6,382 bases of DNA from Desulfonema limicola. GTDB lineage: Bacteria > Desulfobacterota > Desulfobacteria > Desulfobacterales > DYRC01. The stretch's first letter is position 1, and the number at the start of each line of letters is the position of its first letter. Location of the stretch: contig DYRC01000176.1 in the NCBI GenBank assembly GCA_020718925.1, positions 1 through 6,382 of the forward strand. The letters are read 5' to 3'. The notes under the pieces are model-generated. The model was given only the letters and a program-made list of their open reading frames with translations, ran no database searches and was not told the DNA's origin. Shown here in pieces: positions 1 to 6,382 of the stretch. Position numbers and translations under genes: made by a program.

Positions 1-7
1 TAACATA

Positions 8-35
8 TTGAAATAAAAAACAGTTATCTTTTAAA
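8..35 (+). promoter_or_regulatory. Possible weak sigma70-type promoter
   Basis: TTGAAA at 8-13 matches five of six positions of the -35 consensus. TTTAAA at 30-35, after a 16-base spacer, matches four of six positions of the -10 consensus. The surrounding 50 bases are AT-rich. Transcription from here would start near position 42 and leave a leader of about 54 bases before the ATG at 96, so it fits the ATG start and not the TTG at 48. AT-rich DNA produces such matches by chance, and the region upstream of the window is not visible. Treat this as a suggestion only. Confidence 0.2.
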
Positions 36-80
36 AAGGAACTTATTTTGACCATATCAGAAATTATCTCCTTTATGGAC

Positions 81-89
81 AGGAGGGAG
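81..89 (+). promoter_or_regulatory. Strong ribosome binding site deciding the first gene's start
   Basis: AGGAGGGAG contains a full AGGAGG Shine-Dalgarno core at 81-86, nine bases before the ATG at 96. The same frame is open back to a stop at 9-11 and also offers a TTG at 48, preceded by AGGA at 37-40, and an ATG at 75. The perfect core with an ATG at normal spacing makes 96 the best start. Confidence 0.6.
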
Positions 90-95
90 TTCAAC

Positions 96-1052
96 ATGAG
101 AGTTTATGTCGGTTTAGTCAGTTTAGGCGTAGTGGCTGTGGGAATATCCGCGTATATGCCCATTTTGGTTCAGGGAAAAACCAATCCGGTAGTATCATTT
201 CTGATTACCGTGTTTTCCTTTATTTTTCCGCTTCTTATTACGTTTATCGTAACGCAGAGATGGATGGAGGAAAAATTTGAAAAAGTGGCGGACAAGCTCA
301 AAGAAGAAAGCGATGAGCGAATCCGGCGGCTGAAAAAGGAATATGACACCACAACCCTTGAAAAAACCATCAGGGACGGAACGCGTACGCTGATTAAAAA
401 TGCGTTGGATTATTTCAAGATTGAAAATATCAAGAATGAAATCGGCGCGTCTGCGGCTATCCAGAATCTGCAATTGGACAAATACGGGCAGATTATCGAA
501 CTGCTGGCTGATTTTTCCATGATTTTGCCGGATGTTAAGGAAAACAAGGAAATTGTGGAGGAAGAAATCACGCATCAGATTACGATTTATGAGATCGATG
601 AGAAGCCTTTTTCCACATTTTTGCAGCGAATCATGGATAAGTATGTGATTACGGTGGATAAAAAGATTAAAGAAAAGACCGAGCTTGATTCTGTCGAAAA
701 CATGAAAATCTGTCCTCAGTGCGCTGAAAAAGTGCTGCCTAAAGCCAAAGTCTGCAAGCATTGCGGCTATAGTTTCGAGACGCTGAACACGGTCAATCCG
801 CATAAAAATATTCCACTGGAGCATCTGGAAAAAGGCAAGCAGCTTTACAGCGTAGGAGAATATCAGCGGGCGTTGGAAGAATTTACCATTGCTATTGAGC
901 TTAAATCAGATTACGCAATGGCATATTACGCCCGAAGCCTTGTCAACAGCAAGCTGAACAAAGCCGGAGAAGCGGAAGTTGATTTGAAAGAAGCGGCATA
1001 TCTGGGGCATAAAAAAGCGCAGGAACTCCTTAACGCAAAGGGTTCGCAATAA
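96..1052 (+). CDS. Membrane-anchored zinc-ribbon and TPR-repeat protein
   Basis: A 318-residue protein of unknown function. Residues about 3-25 and 31-52 are hydrophobic and should form a two-helix hairpin in the inner membrane, with both ends in the cytoplasm by the positive-inside rule. Residues 56-94 are highly charged and look like a coiled coil. Residues about 95-190 are an unassigned, mostly helical region. A zinc ribbon follows, with CPQC and CKHC pairs at Cys206, Cys209, Cys220 and Cys223, resembling the short UPF0547/zinc-ribbon family. Residues about 242-304 form two TPR-like helical hairpins, and a last helix follows. The modules suggest a cytoplasmic scaffold tethered to the membrane; this is inference. 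The DUF2339 gene starts two bases after its stop, so the two are very likely co-transcribed. The start was chosen by the strong AGGAGG at 81-86; a TTG at 48 would add 16 residues. Domain calls are by eye. Confidence 0.88.
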   Translation: MRVYVGLVSLGVVAVGISAYMPILVQGKTNPVVSFLITVFSFIFPLLITFIVTQRWMEEKFEKVADKLKEESDERIRRLKKEYDTTTLEKTIRDGTRTLIKNALDYFKIENIKNEIGASAAIQNLQLDKYGQIIELLADFSMILPDVKENKEIVEEEITHQITIYEIDEKPFSTFLQRIMDKYVITVDKKIKEKTELDSVENMKICPQCAEKVLPKAKVCKHCGYSFETLNTVNPHKNIPLEHLEKGKQLYSVGEYQRALEEFTIAIELKSDYAMAYYARSLVNSKLNKAGEAEVDLKEAAYLGHKKAQELLNAKGSQ

Positions 1053-1054
1053 CT

Positions 1055-3727
1055 ATGCATGGTTTTGTTGAAACGCTGATTGTTATTTTTGTGGTGATTG
1101 CGGGCATACTGCTCATTCTGCCCATTGTTTTGGCAGTAAAGTTGTCCAATCTGAAGCGGCAGGTCGAGGCAATGGAAAAACGCTTAAATGCCCTTGCTCA
1201 GACAACTCCGGTTGAGCCGCTTCAGCCGGAAAAAGTCGAAAAGCCGCAACTTAGGGTTGTTTCCGATACAACGCGCACCGAAGCCAAAGCTGCGCCGATT
1301 ATCACCCGGATTGAAAAACCGAAAATCACGCCTATCCCGACAGTTGTTGCTGAAATAAAGCCTGATGAGGAAAAACCTCCGACCATTTTTGCGCCGAAAC
1401 CCGAACAGAAAGCTTATTTTACCGCTTCTCCGGCTGAAAGCAAGGAATCCATCTTCAGCGTTGTTTTCGGCTTTTTCACCAAAGGCAATCCGGTGGTGCG
1501 GATCGGCATGGTGATTGTATTTTTCGGCGTGGCATTTTTGGTGAAATATGCGGCGGAACATCAGATGTTTCCGATAGAATTGCGCCTTGCCGCAGTTGCC
1601 GCAGGCGGGATTGCCATGCTGCTTGTCGGATGGCGTCTTAGGGAAAGCCGCAGAGCTTATGCCCTGATTTTGCAAGGCGGCGCAGTCGGCATTTTATATC
1701 TGGATTTGTTTGCCGCAGCCAAGCTTTATCATCTGATCCCGATGGGGCTTGCATTTACCGTAATGACCGCGCTGGTGGCATTATCCGGCGTCTTGGCAAT
1801 TTTGCAGGACGCTCAGGGCTTGGCGGCTTTCGGCGCGGCAGGCGGATTTCTTGCGCCGGTTCTGACTTCGACCGGCGAGGGAAGCCATGTTATGCTGTTT
1901 TCATATTACGCGCTTCTCAATCTGGGCATTTTGGGCGTTGCATGGTTCAAATCGTGGCGTCCGTTGAATCTCATCGGATTTGCCTTTACGTTTGCCATCG
2001 GCACAGTTTGGGGCGCAAATTATTATCAGCCCGCTCGTTTTGCTACAACCGAACCGTTTCTGATTTTCTTTTTCCTTCTATATGTTGCTGTATCTATTCT
2101 GTTTGCTCATCGCCAGCCCCCGAATCTGAAAGGCTTTGTGGATGGTTCTTTGGTATTCGGGCTTCCGGCGATTGTATTTGCCCTGCAAAGCGCGTTAATC
2201 AGACAATATGAATACGGTACTTCTCTCAGCGCGTTATCCATGAGCGCGTTTTATATCGGGCTGGCAACGTGGCTGTGGCGCAGCAAAATTGATGGCATGC
2301 GAATGCTGACTGAAAGCTTTCTCGCTTTGGGCGTGGTATTCGGCAGCCTTGCGATTCCGTTGGCATCGGACGGACGCCAGACGTCTGCGGTATGGGCGTT
2401 GGAAGGCGCGGCAATGGTCTGGATCGGCATTCGCCAAAATCGCTGCTTGGCAAGAAGTTTCGGGATTCTGCTGCAAGTCGGCGCGGCGATTGCGTTTTTA
2501 AGTGTTTCAAAAAACGTCAGCGGAGATATGCCTGTTTTCAACGGCTTTTATCTGGGCTGTATCGCTGTCAGTATTGCCGCGTTGTTTTCAAGTTTTTATC
2601 TTGAGCGTTATCAGGAAAAACTTCGCGCTTGGGAGCTTATTTTTCCTACGCCGATCATGGTTTGGGGAGTGTTGTGGTGGTTCGGCTCAGGACTGCATGA
2701 AATTGACAGATTTGTGGCATATTCGTATCAGCTTAACGCTCATCTGCTGTTTATCAGTGCAAGCTGTCTGTGTATGGGAGAGCTTTTTCGTCTGCTCAAT
2801 TGGAACGCCATCCGAAATCCGCAATGGCTGATGCTGCCTGTAATGATAATATTTTTAGCCAATGTTTTTTTCAAACATTCGTGGCATCCGTTTGTCAACA
2901 TCGGCGCAATTGCATGGGCTTTAGCCTTCATCGCCCAATATCGCTTTTTATGGCAGGGGCGGGAATTTCGGAGTACGGCGTTGACCTTCTGGCATCTGGC
3001 AAGTTTGTGGCTCATGGTGTTGATATTGACGCGGGAGGCTGCATGGGCAACAAATTGGCTGGTCAAAGGCGCAGGCACTTGGGAATTTATTTCCTATGGC
3101 ATAATTCCGGGCATTTTCACGCTTATCCTTCTGATGAAAGGGAAAGAAATCCGCTGGCCCGTTGTTCCGTATTTAAACGAATATCTTGGGATCGGGGTGA
3201 TGGTCTTATGGATTTATCTGGGATTATGGGAATTAGCGGCGTGTTTTCAGCCGGGCGACCCTTGGCCCATTTCTTATCTGCCTATTCTTAATCCTCTGGA
3301 TATCGCTCAGATATTTGTTATTATGATGATGATTCGATGGGTGTGGCAGATTCAGAAAAGCCGGACTTTTGCTTATATTCTCGTTTTCACCACGTTTATA
3401 TGGCTTACGGCGGTTCTTGCGCGTGCGGTGCATTTCTGGGGAGATGTGCCTTATATGACAAGCGCTCTGTTTGATTCAACGCTGTTTCAGTCGTCAGTTT
3501 CGATTTTGTGGACATTGATTGCATTCGGGGCTATGGTATGGGCAACCCGGAAAGACAGGCGCGAAGTTTGGGTTGTAGGCGCGTGGATTCTCGGCATTGT
3601 GGTTGTCAAATTATTTTTCAAGGATTTGGCAGGAACCGGAACTGTGGCGCGGATTGTGTCGTTTTTAGCGGTCGGCATTCTGATGCTGATTATCGGCTAT
3701 GTATCGCCCGTTCCTCCGAAAAAATAA
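1055..3727 (+). CDS. DUF2339 family polytopic membrane protein
   Basis: An 890-residue inner-membrane protein recognised as DUF2339 (predicted membrane protein, COG5373-like); its biochemical role is unknown. An N-terminal helix at residues 7-29 is followed by a short coiled coil (about 31-49) and a Pro/Lys/Glu-rich linker (about 50-130). From about residue 146 to 882 there are some 25 hydrophobic helices. Family-typical stretches include GNPVVRIG near 144, the Gly/Ala-rich segment at 255-270, WALEGAAMVWIG at 447-458, and the C-terminal block at 852-882 with KLFFKDLAG followed by ARIVSFL. Length and ending look complete, with no frameshift. The ATG lies two bases after the previous stop; its only Shine-Dalgarno match is AAGGG at 1038-1042, 12 bases away, so translation probably depends on coupling to the upstream gene. 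The downstream gene is a repair nuclease across a hairpin-bearing spacer, so the operon probably ends here. Family assignment is firm; transport or envelope roles would be guesses. Confidence 0.93.
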   Translation: MHGFVETLIVIFVVIAGILLILPIVLAVKLSNLKRQVEAMEKRLNALAQTTPVEPLQPEKVEKPQLRVVSDTTRTEAKAAPIITRIEKPKITPIPTVVAEIKPDEEKPPTIFAPKPEQKAYFTASPAESKESIFSVVFGFFTKGNPVVRIGMVIVFFGVAFLVKYAAEHQMFPIELRLAAVAAGGIAMLLVGWRLRESRRAYALILQGGAVGILYLDLFAAAKLYHLIPMGLAFTVMTALVALSGVLAILQDAQGLAAFGAAGGFLAPVLTSTGEGSHVMLFSYYALLNLGILGVAWFKSWRPLNLIGFAFTFAIGTVWGANYYQPARFATTEPFLIFFFLLYVAVSILFAHRQPPNLKGFVDGSLVFGLPAIVFALQSALIRQYEYGTSLSALSMSAFYIGLATWLWRSKIDGMRMLTESFLALGVVFGSLAIPLASDGRQTSAVWALEGAAMVWIGIRQNRCLARSFGILLQVGAAIAFLSVSKNVSGDMPVFNGFYLGCIAVSIAALFSSFYLERYQEKLRAWELIFPTPIMVWGVLWWFGSGLHEIDRFVAYSYQLNAHLLFISASCLCMGELFRLLNWNAIRNPQWLMLPVMIIFLANVFFKHSWHPFVNIGAIAWALAFIAQYRFLWQGREFRSTALTFWHLASLWLMVLILTREAAWATNWLVKGAGTWEFISYGIIPGIFTLILLMKGKEIRWPVVPYLNEYLGIGVMVLWIYLGLWELAACFQPGDPWPISYLPILNPLDIAQIFVIMMMIRWVWQIQKSRTFAYILVFTTFIWLTAVLARAVHFWGDVPYMTSALFDSTLFQSSVSILWTLIAFGAMVWATRKDRREVWVVGAWILGIVVVKLFFKDLAGTGTVARIVSFLAVGILMLIIGYVSPVPPKK

Positions 3728-3751
3728 ATTCTTGACAAGGTGAAGCGGAAT

Positions 3752-3774
3752 ACCCCCGCTGCTTGCGGCGGGGT
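3752..3774 (+). terminator. GC-rich hairpin; possible terminator or dispersed palindromic repeat
   Basis: CCCCGC at 3754-3759 pairs perfectly with GCGGGG at 3768-3773. The stem extends inward through a T-G wobble and a G-C pair to a CTTG loop at 3762-3765, a known stable tetraloop. It extends outward to A3752-T3774 with C3753 bulged. It begins 24 bases after the DUF2339 stop. The following TCGTTTA is only mildly T-rich, so it is a poor intrinsic terminator by the classic rule. The near-symmetry means it could act in either direction, or be one copy of a REP-like repeat scattered through the genome. The hairpin itself is plain; its role is inferred. Confidence 0.5.
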
Positions 3775-3849
3775 CGTTTACCAAAGAGCCGTTTAATCTC
3801 TGTTCGGAGTTTTCGATTAGGTACTATCTATGCAAAATGAGAGTGAGCC

Positions 3850-5070
3850 ATGTTACGATTTATTCATGCAGCAGATATTCATTTAGACAGCCCCTTGCTC
3901 AAACTTGAACAATATGAAGGCGCACCGATTGAGGCATTGCGCGGAGCAACCCGTCAGGCATTGCAGAATCTCACGCAGCTTGCAATTTCCGAATCAGTTG
4001 ATTTTGTTCTGATTTCAGGTGATTTATATGACGGAGATTGGAAAGATTACAACACAGGTCTGTACTTTATCAAACAGATGGCTAAACTGAAAGACGCCAA
4101 AATTAAAGTCTTTATTGTCGCAGGCAACCATGATGCGGGAAGCAAAATGAGCAAAACGCTACGCCTGCCTGATAATGTGCTTATGTTTCCCAGCGATAAA
4201 CCTGATACTGTTCGTTTGGAAAATCTTGGCGTGGCGATTCACGGTCAGAGTTTTTCAACTCCTGCTGTCAAAAAAGATTTGTCTTCAGCATATCCTTATG
4301 CAATATCAGGTTTTTTCAATATCGGAATGCTTCATACCGGAGCTACGGGACTTGAAGGACATGAACCTTACGCGCCATGCACTATTGAAGGATTAAAGGC
4401 AAAAGGCTATGATTATTGGGCATTAGGGCATGTGCATAAACGGACAATATTATCCGAAAACCCGATGATTGTTTTTCCGGGCAATATTCAAGGGCGGCAT
4501 ATTCTTGAATCCGGAGCAAAAGGATGTATGCTTGTAAGCGCTGATGACTCTGTCAACATGGAATTTCGCCCTCTTGACGTGATTCGCTGGGAAACTGTTC
4601 GGATTGATTCAAACGGAGATATTCACGATCTTTTAAATCTTATTTCAGAACAATTTCAAGCTATTTATGAAAAGCATCAGATGCCGACAGCCGCAAGAAT
4701 CGAAATTCACAGCAATTCATACCCGGCGGATACTGAAAGCCTGACACATGAAATCCGCGCTCTGGCTGTTGAATCCGGCGGAAAAATCTGGGTTGAAAAA
4801 ATCAGGTTCAATGTTGAGCAGGCGATTGAAAAAGATATGTCAGACAAGGGTCCTATGAGTGAGATTATTCAGATATTTCGGGAATATCAGACTGATCCTG
4901 CAAGACTTCAATCTGCTGCCGAATCTTTAAATGATTTGCTTGTCAAACTGCCCGGAGAACTCCGCTATGGAAAAGAAGCTGTTTTTCCGAGCAGCACCGA
5001 TTGGTTGAAACGAATTTTGAGAGAAGCTGAACCCATGCTGATTCATCGTCTGATGTCGGAGGGAAAATGA
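3850..5070 (+). CDS. yhaO: Mre11/SbcD-like DNA repair nuclease, YhaO type
   Basis: A 406-residue metallophosphoesterase of the Mre11/SbcD superfamily, closest by eye to the YhaO branch. All metal-binding motifs of the fold are present: D9-x-H11, GDLYD at 57-61, GNHD at 92-95, H162 in LHTG, and GHVH at 193-196. The FPGN stretch at 209-212 followed by GRH is also typical. Residues 1 to about 240 are the catalytic domain. The rest (about 245-406) is the alpha/beta and helical tail that in this family is expected to cap the active site and contact the ATPase partner. By family knowledge it should be a Mn-dependent exo- or endonuclease acting on DNA ends in the cytoplasm. Its stop overlaps the start of a YhaN-type ATPase, as expected for a nuclease-ATPase pair. 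A weak GAG-type ribosome site (3841-3847) precedes the ATG. The symbol is by family resemblance; SbcD-like is the cautious alternative. Confidence 0.92.
   Translation: MLRFIHAADIHLDSPLLKLEQYEGAPIEALRGATRQALQNLTQLAISESVDFVLISGDLYDGDWKDYNTGLYFIKQMAKLKDAKIKVFIVAGNHDAGSKMSKTLRLPDNVLMFPSDKPDTVRLENLGVAIHGQSFSTPAVKKDLSSAYPYAISGFFNIGMLHTGATGLEGHEPYAPCTIEGLKAKGYDYWALGHVHKRTILSENPMIVFPGNIQGRHILESGAKGCMLVSADDSVNMEFRPLDVIRWETVRIDSNGDIHDLLNLISEQFQAIYEKHQMPTAARIEIHSNSYPADTESLTHEIRALAVESGGKIWVEKIRFNVEQAIEKDMSDKGPMSEIIQIFREYQTDPARLQSAAESLNDLLVKLPGELRYGKEAVFPSSTDWLKRILREAEPMLIHRLMSEGK
5058..5063 (+). promoter_or_regulatory. Ribosome binding site for the YhaN-like ATPase
   Basis: GGAGGG lies inside the last codons of the upstream nuclease gene, three bases before the ATG at 5067. 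The spacing is short, but with the four-base ATGA overlap it supports this start and coupled translation of the two subunits. Confidence 0.5.
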
Positions 5071-6382
5071 AACTGTTGCGCCTCAATCTTATCGCATTTG
5101 GTCCTTTTAATCATAAACTGCTGAATTTCAGCGAAGGAAATCATGGGCTTCATATTATTTACGGACCTAATGAAGCCGGAAAAAGCTCGGCTCTCAGGGC
5201 GTTGCGATATGCGCTTTACGGCATTCCTGAAAGGTCTTCCGATGATTTTATTCATCCCCGCGACAAACTCAGAATCGGCGTTTCTCTTTGCAATAATAAC
5301 GGACAATCATCTGAATTTATTCGTAGAAAAGGCAGATTAAGCACATTGCGCGGCGCAGATGATACAACTGTGGTGTCCGAATCAGCATTGCAGGCATTTT
5401 TATCCGGCGCAGATGAAAACCTTTTTGCCACGATGTTCGGAATTGATCATGCCGCACTGCTTCGCGGCGGAGAGGAAATCATCAGAGGCGGCGGTAATCT
5501 CGGTCAGATTTTATTTGCCGCAGGCTCAGGCATTTCCGATTTCCGCAAGGTGCAGCTTAGTATTCAGGACGATGCGGAAAAATTGTTCAAACCTTCCGGT
5601 AAAAATCCGATTATCAATGAAGCGTTGTCGAAAATCAAAGATAATCAGAAGCAAATCAAAGAAACTCAGTTGTCTGCTGCGGATTGGGCTTTGCATGATG
5701 AGGCTTTGCGTAATGCACAGATTCGGAAAGCGGCGATAGAAGCTGAAATCAGTGAAAAAATCCGTCAGCGCAGTCGTTTGGAGCGTATCAGAAACGGGCT
5801 TTCTGCCATCAGCCGCCGAAAAGAAATGTTATCCGAGCTTGAGCCATACCGAAATGCGATTTTGCTTGCTGAAAACTTCGGAGAACGGCGGCGTAAAGCA
5901 ATCACAGAATTGAAGATCGCTGAAAATGAAGCATTATCTGCCGAAAAAAATCTTGAACATATCCGGTCATCAAAATTGACAGGGGTTCAGAATTTTGAGA
6001 CGCTGCTTGATCATTCGGAGATGATTGAATTATTTCATAAAAAGCTGGGAGAATATCTCAAAGACATGCTGGATCGTCCCAGACTTCAGGGATTTTTCAG
6101 CAGCAACAAAGATGAAGCAAAACGTATGCTTGCTGAAATACGAAGTGATCTCAGCATGGATGATGCGTTCAAACTGCAATTGAAAAAATCAGATGTGTTA
6201 AGAGTTCAGGAACTCGGCGCTTTGTATGAAAAACTGATCGGACAGCGGGAAAGCATTGTCAATGAAAAAGACAGAATTTCATCGAAAATAGAACAATCAA
6301 ATTATCGCTTGTCCGAAATTCAGGAACAGCGTACTTCGGTTTCTGATCTGCCTATGCCTGAAAACATTGAACATTTTGAGGA
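5067..6382 (+). CDS. yhaN: Rad50/SbcC-like ATPase, YhaN type (3' end outside window)
   Basis: Partial gene: 438 codons are visible and the frame stays open to the window edge. The N-terminus has the typical YhaN/AAA_27 layout. FGPF at 11-14 is followed by a Walker A P-loop, GPNEAGKSS, at 33-41. Then come LYGIPERSSDDFIHP around 50-64, FIRRKGR at 84-90, and the family-typical block at 124-155 with FGIDHAALLRGGEE followed by GGGNLGQILFAAGSG. From about residue 185 the sequence is charged and helical, rich in Glu, Lys, Arg and Gln, and should be the first arm of a long coiled coil. Walker B and the signature motif would lie in the unseen C-terminal half; family members are usually around 1000 residues or more. 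Only one cysteine (75) is visible, so there is no sign of a CxxC zinc hook so far. It overlaps the YhaO-like gene by ATGA (5067-5070), so the two are translated together and should form an SMC-like ATPase-nuclease complex. Confidence 0.92.
   Translation, partial: MKLLRLNLIAFGPFNHKLLNFSEGNHGLHIIYGPNEAGKSSALRALRYALYGIPERSSDDFIHPRDKLRIGVSLCNNNGQSSEFIRRKGRLSTLRGADDTTVVSESALQAFLSGADENLFATMFGIDHAALLRGGEEIIRGGGNLGQILFAAGSGISDFRKVQLSIQDDAEKLFKPSGKNPIINEALSKIKDNQKQIKETQLSAADWALHDEALRNAQIRKAAIEAEISEKIRQRSRLERIRNGLSAISRRKEMLSELEPYRNAILLAENFGERRRKAITELKIAENEALSAEKNLEHIRSSKLTGVQNFETLLDHSEMIELFHKKLGEYLKDMLDRPRLQGFFSSNKDEAKRMLAEIRSDLSMDDAFKLQLKKSDVLRVQELGALYEKLIGQRESIVNEKDRISSKIEQSNYRLSEIQEQRTSVSDLPMPENIEHFE

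Noticed and set aside
195..824. 209-codon open frame on the minus strand opposite the first gene
   Set aside because: It lies wholly inside a clear plus-strand gene with recognisable domains. Its translation is rich in Phe, Arg and Ile with no domain pattern, as expected of an antisense shadow.
1184..1675. 163-codon minus-strand frame opposite the 5' part of the DUF2339 gene
   Set aside because: Shadow of the linker and first helices of DUF2339; the Arg/Phe/His/Asn-rich composition matches no family.
2770..3291. 173-codon plus-strand frame inside the DUF2339 gene in another frame
   Set aside because: The DUF2339 frame is continuous and family-like across the same stretch, so this is an overlapping shadow and not a frameshift product.
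3732..3737. Perfect TTGACA (-35 box) just after the DUF2339 stop
   Set aside because: No -10-like hexamer occurs 15-19 bases downstream; that position is the C-run of the hairpin.
3794..3819. Inverted repeat TAATC / GATTA with a 16-base gap
   Set aside because: Five-base arms in AT-rich DNA are expected by chance, and no larger symmetry surrounds them.
3799..3827. Possible promoter before the nuclease gene, with TACTAT at 3822-3827 as -10
   Set aside because: The -10 matches only four of six positions, and the hexamer 17 bases upstream (TCTGTT) is a poor -35. A promoter is likely somewhere in 3775-3849, but I cannot place it.
3830..3886. Tiny open frames starting at the ATGs at 3830 and 3837, just upstream of the nuclease start
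   Set aside because: They overlap the nuclease gene out of frame, have no convincing ribosome site, and end within about 25 codons.
5359..5739. 126-codon plus-strand frame inside the YhaN-like gene
   Set aside because: It runs in a different frame through the conserved FGIDHAALLRGGEE region of the ATPase, so it is a shadow.

Overview
The window reads as ordinary chromosomal DNA of a Gram-negative-like bacterium, with G+C in the mid-40s per cent judged by eye rather than counted. All four protein-coding genes lie on the + strand and together fill almost the whole window. The family mix (a DUF2339 membrane protein, a zinc-ribbon/TPR membrane protein, and a YhaO/YhaN-type repair pair) and the style of the intergenic hairpin would suit a deltaproteobacterial (Desulfobacterota-like) genome. 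That placement is a weak inference, because the window contains no rRNA or other marker gene.

The left module (about 1-3727) holds two tightly packed genes. The first encodes a small membrane-anchored protein with two N-terminal membrane helices, a coiled coil, a four-cysteine zinc ribbon and C-terminal TPR-like helices. Two bases after its stop begins an 890-residue protein with roughly 25 membrane helices that I recognise as a DUF2339 family member. The spacing implies one transcript and probably a shared envelope-related role, but neither function is known.

The spacer (3728-3849, 122 bases) contains a strong GC-rich hairpin with a CUUG tetraloop. It may be a transcription terminator or a copy of a dispersed palindromic repeat. 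It separates the two modules.

The right module (3850-6382) is a two-gene DNA-repair operon. It consists of an Mre11/SbcD-like metallophosphoesterase nuclease of the YhaO type and, overlapping it by four bases (ATGA), the start of a Rad50/SbcC-like ATPase of the YhaN type. The ATPase reading frame is open to the right edge, so only its N-terminal 438 residues are visible. The two proteins are expected to form a nuclease-ATPase complex acting on DNA ends or structured DNA.

I found no tRNA, rRNA, CRISPR array, insertion sequence or integrase. No stretch over 300 bases lacks a gene. I see no convincing new system. The most unusual items are the two-gene membrane module, which lacks a recognised function, and the intergenic hairpin.
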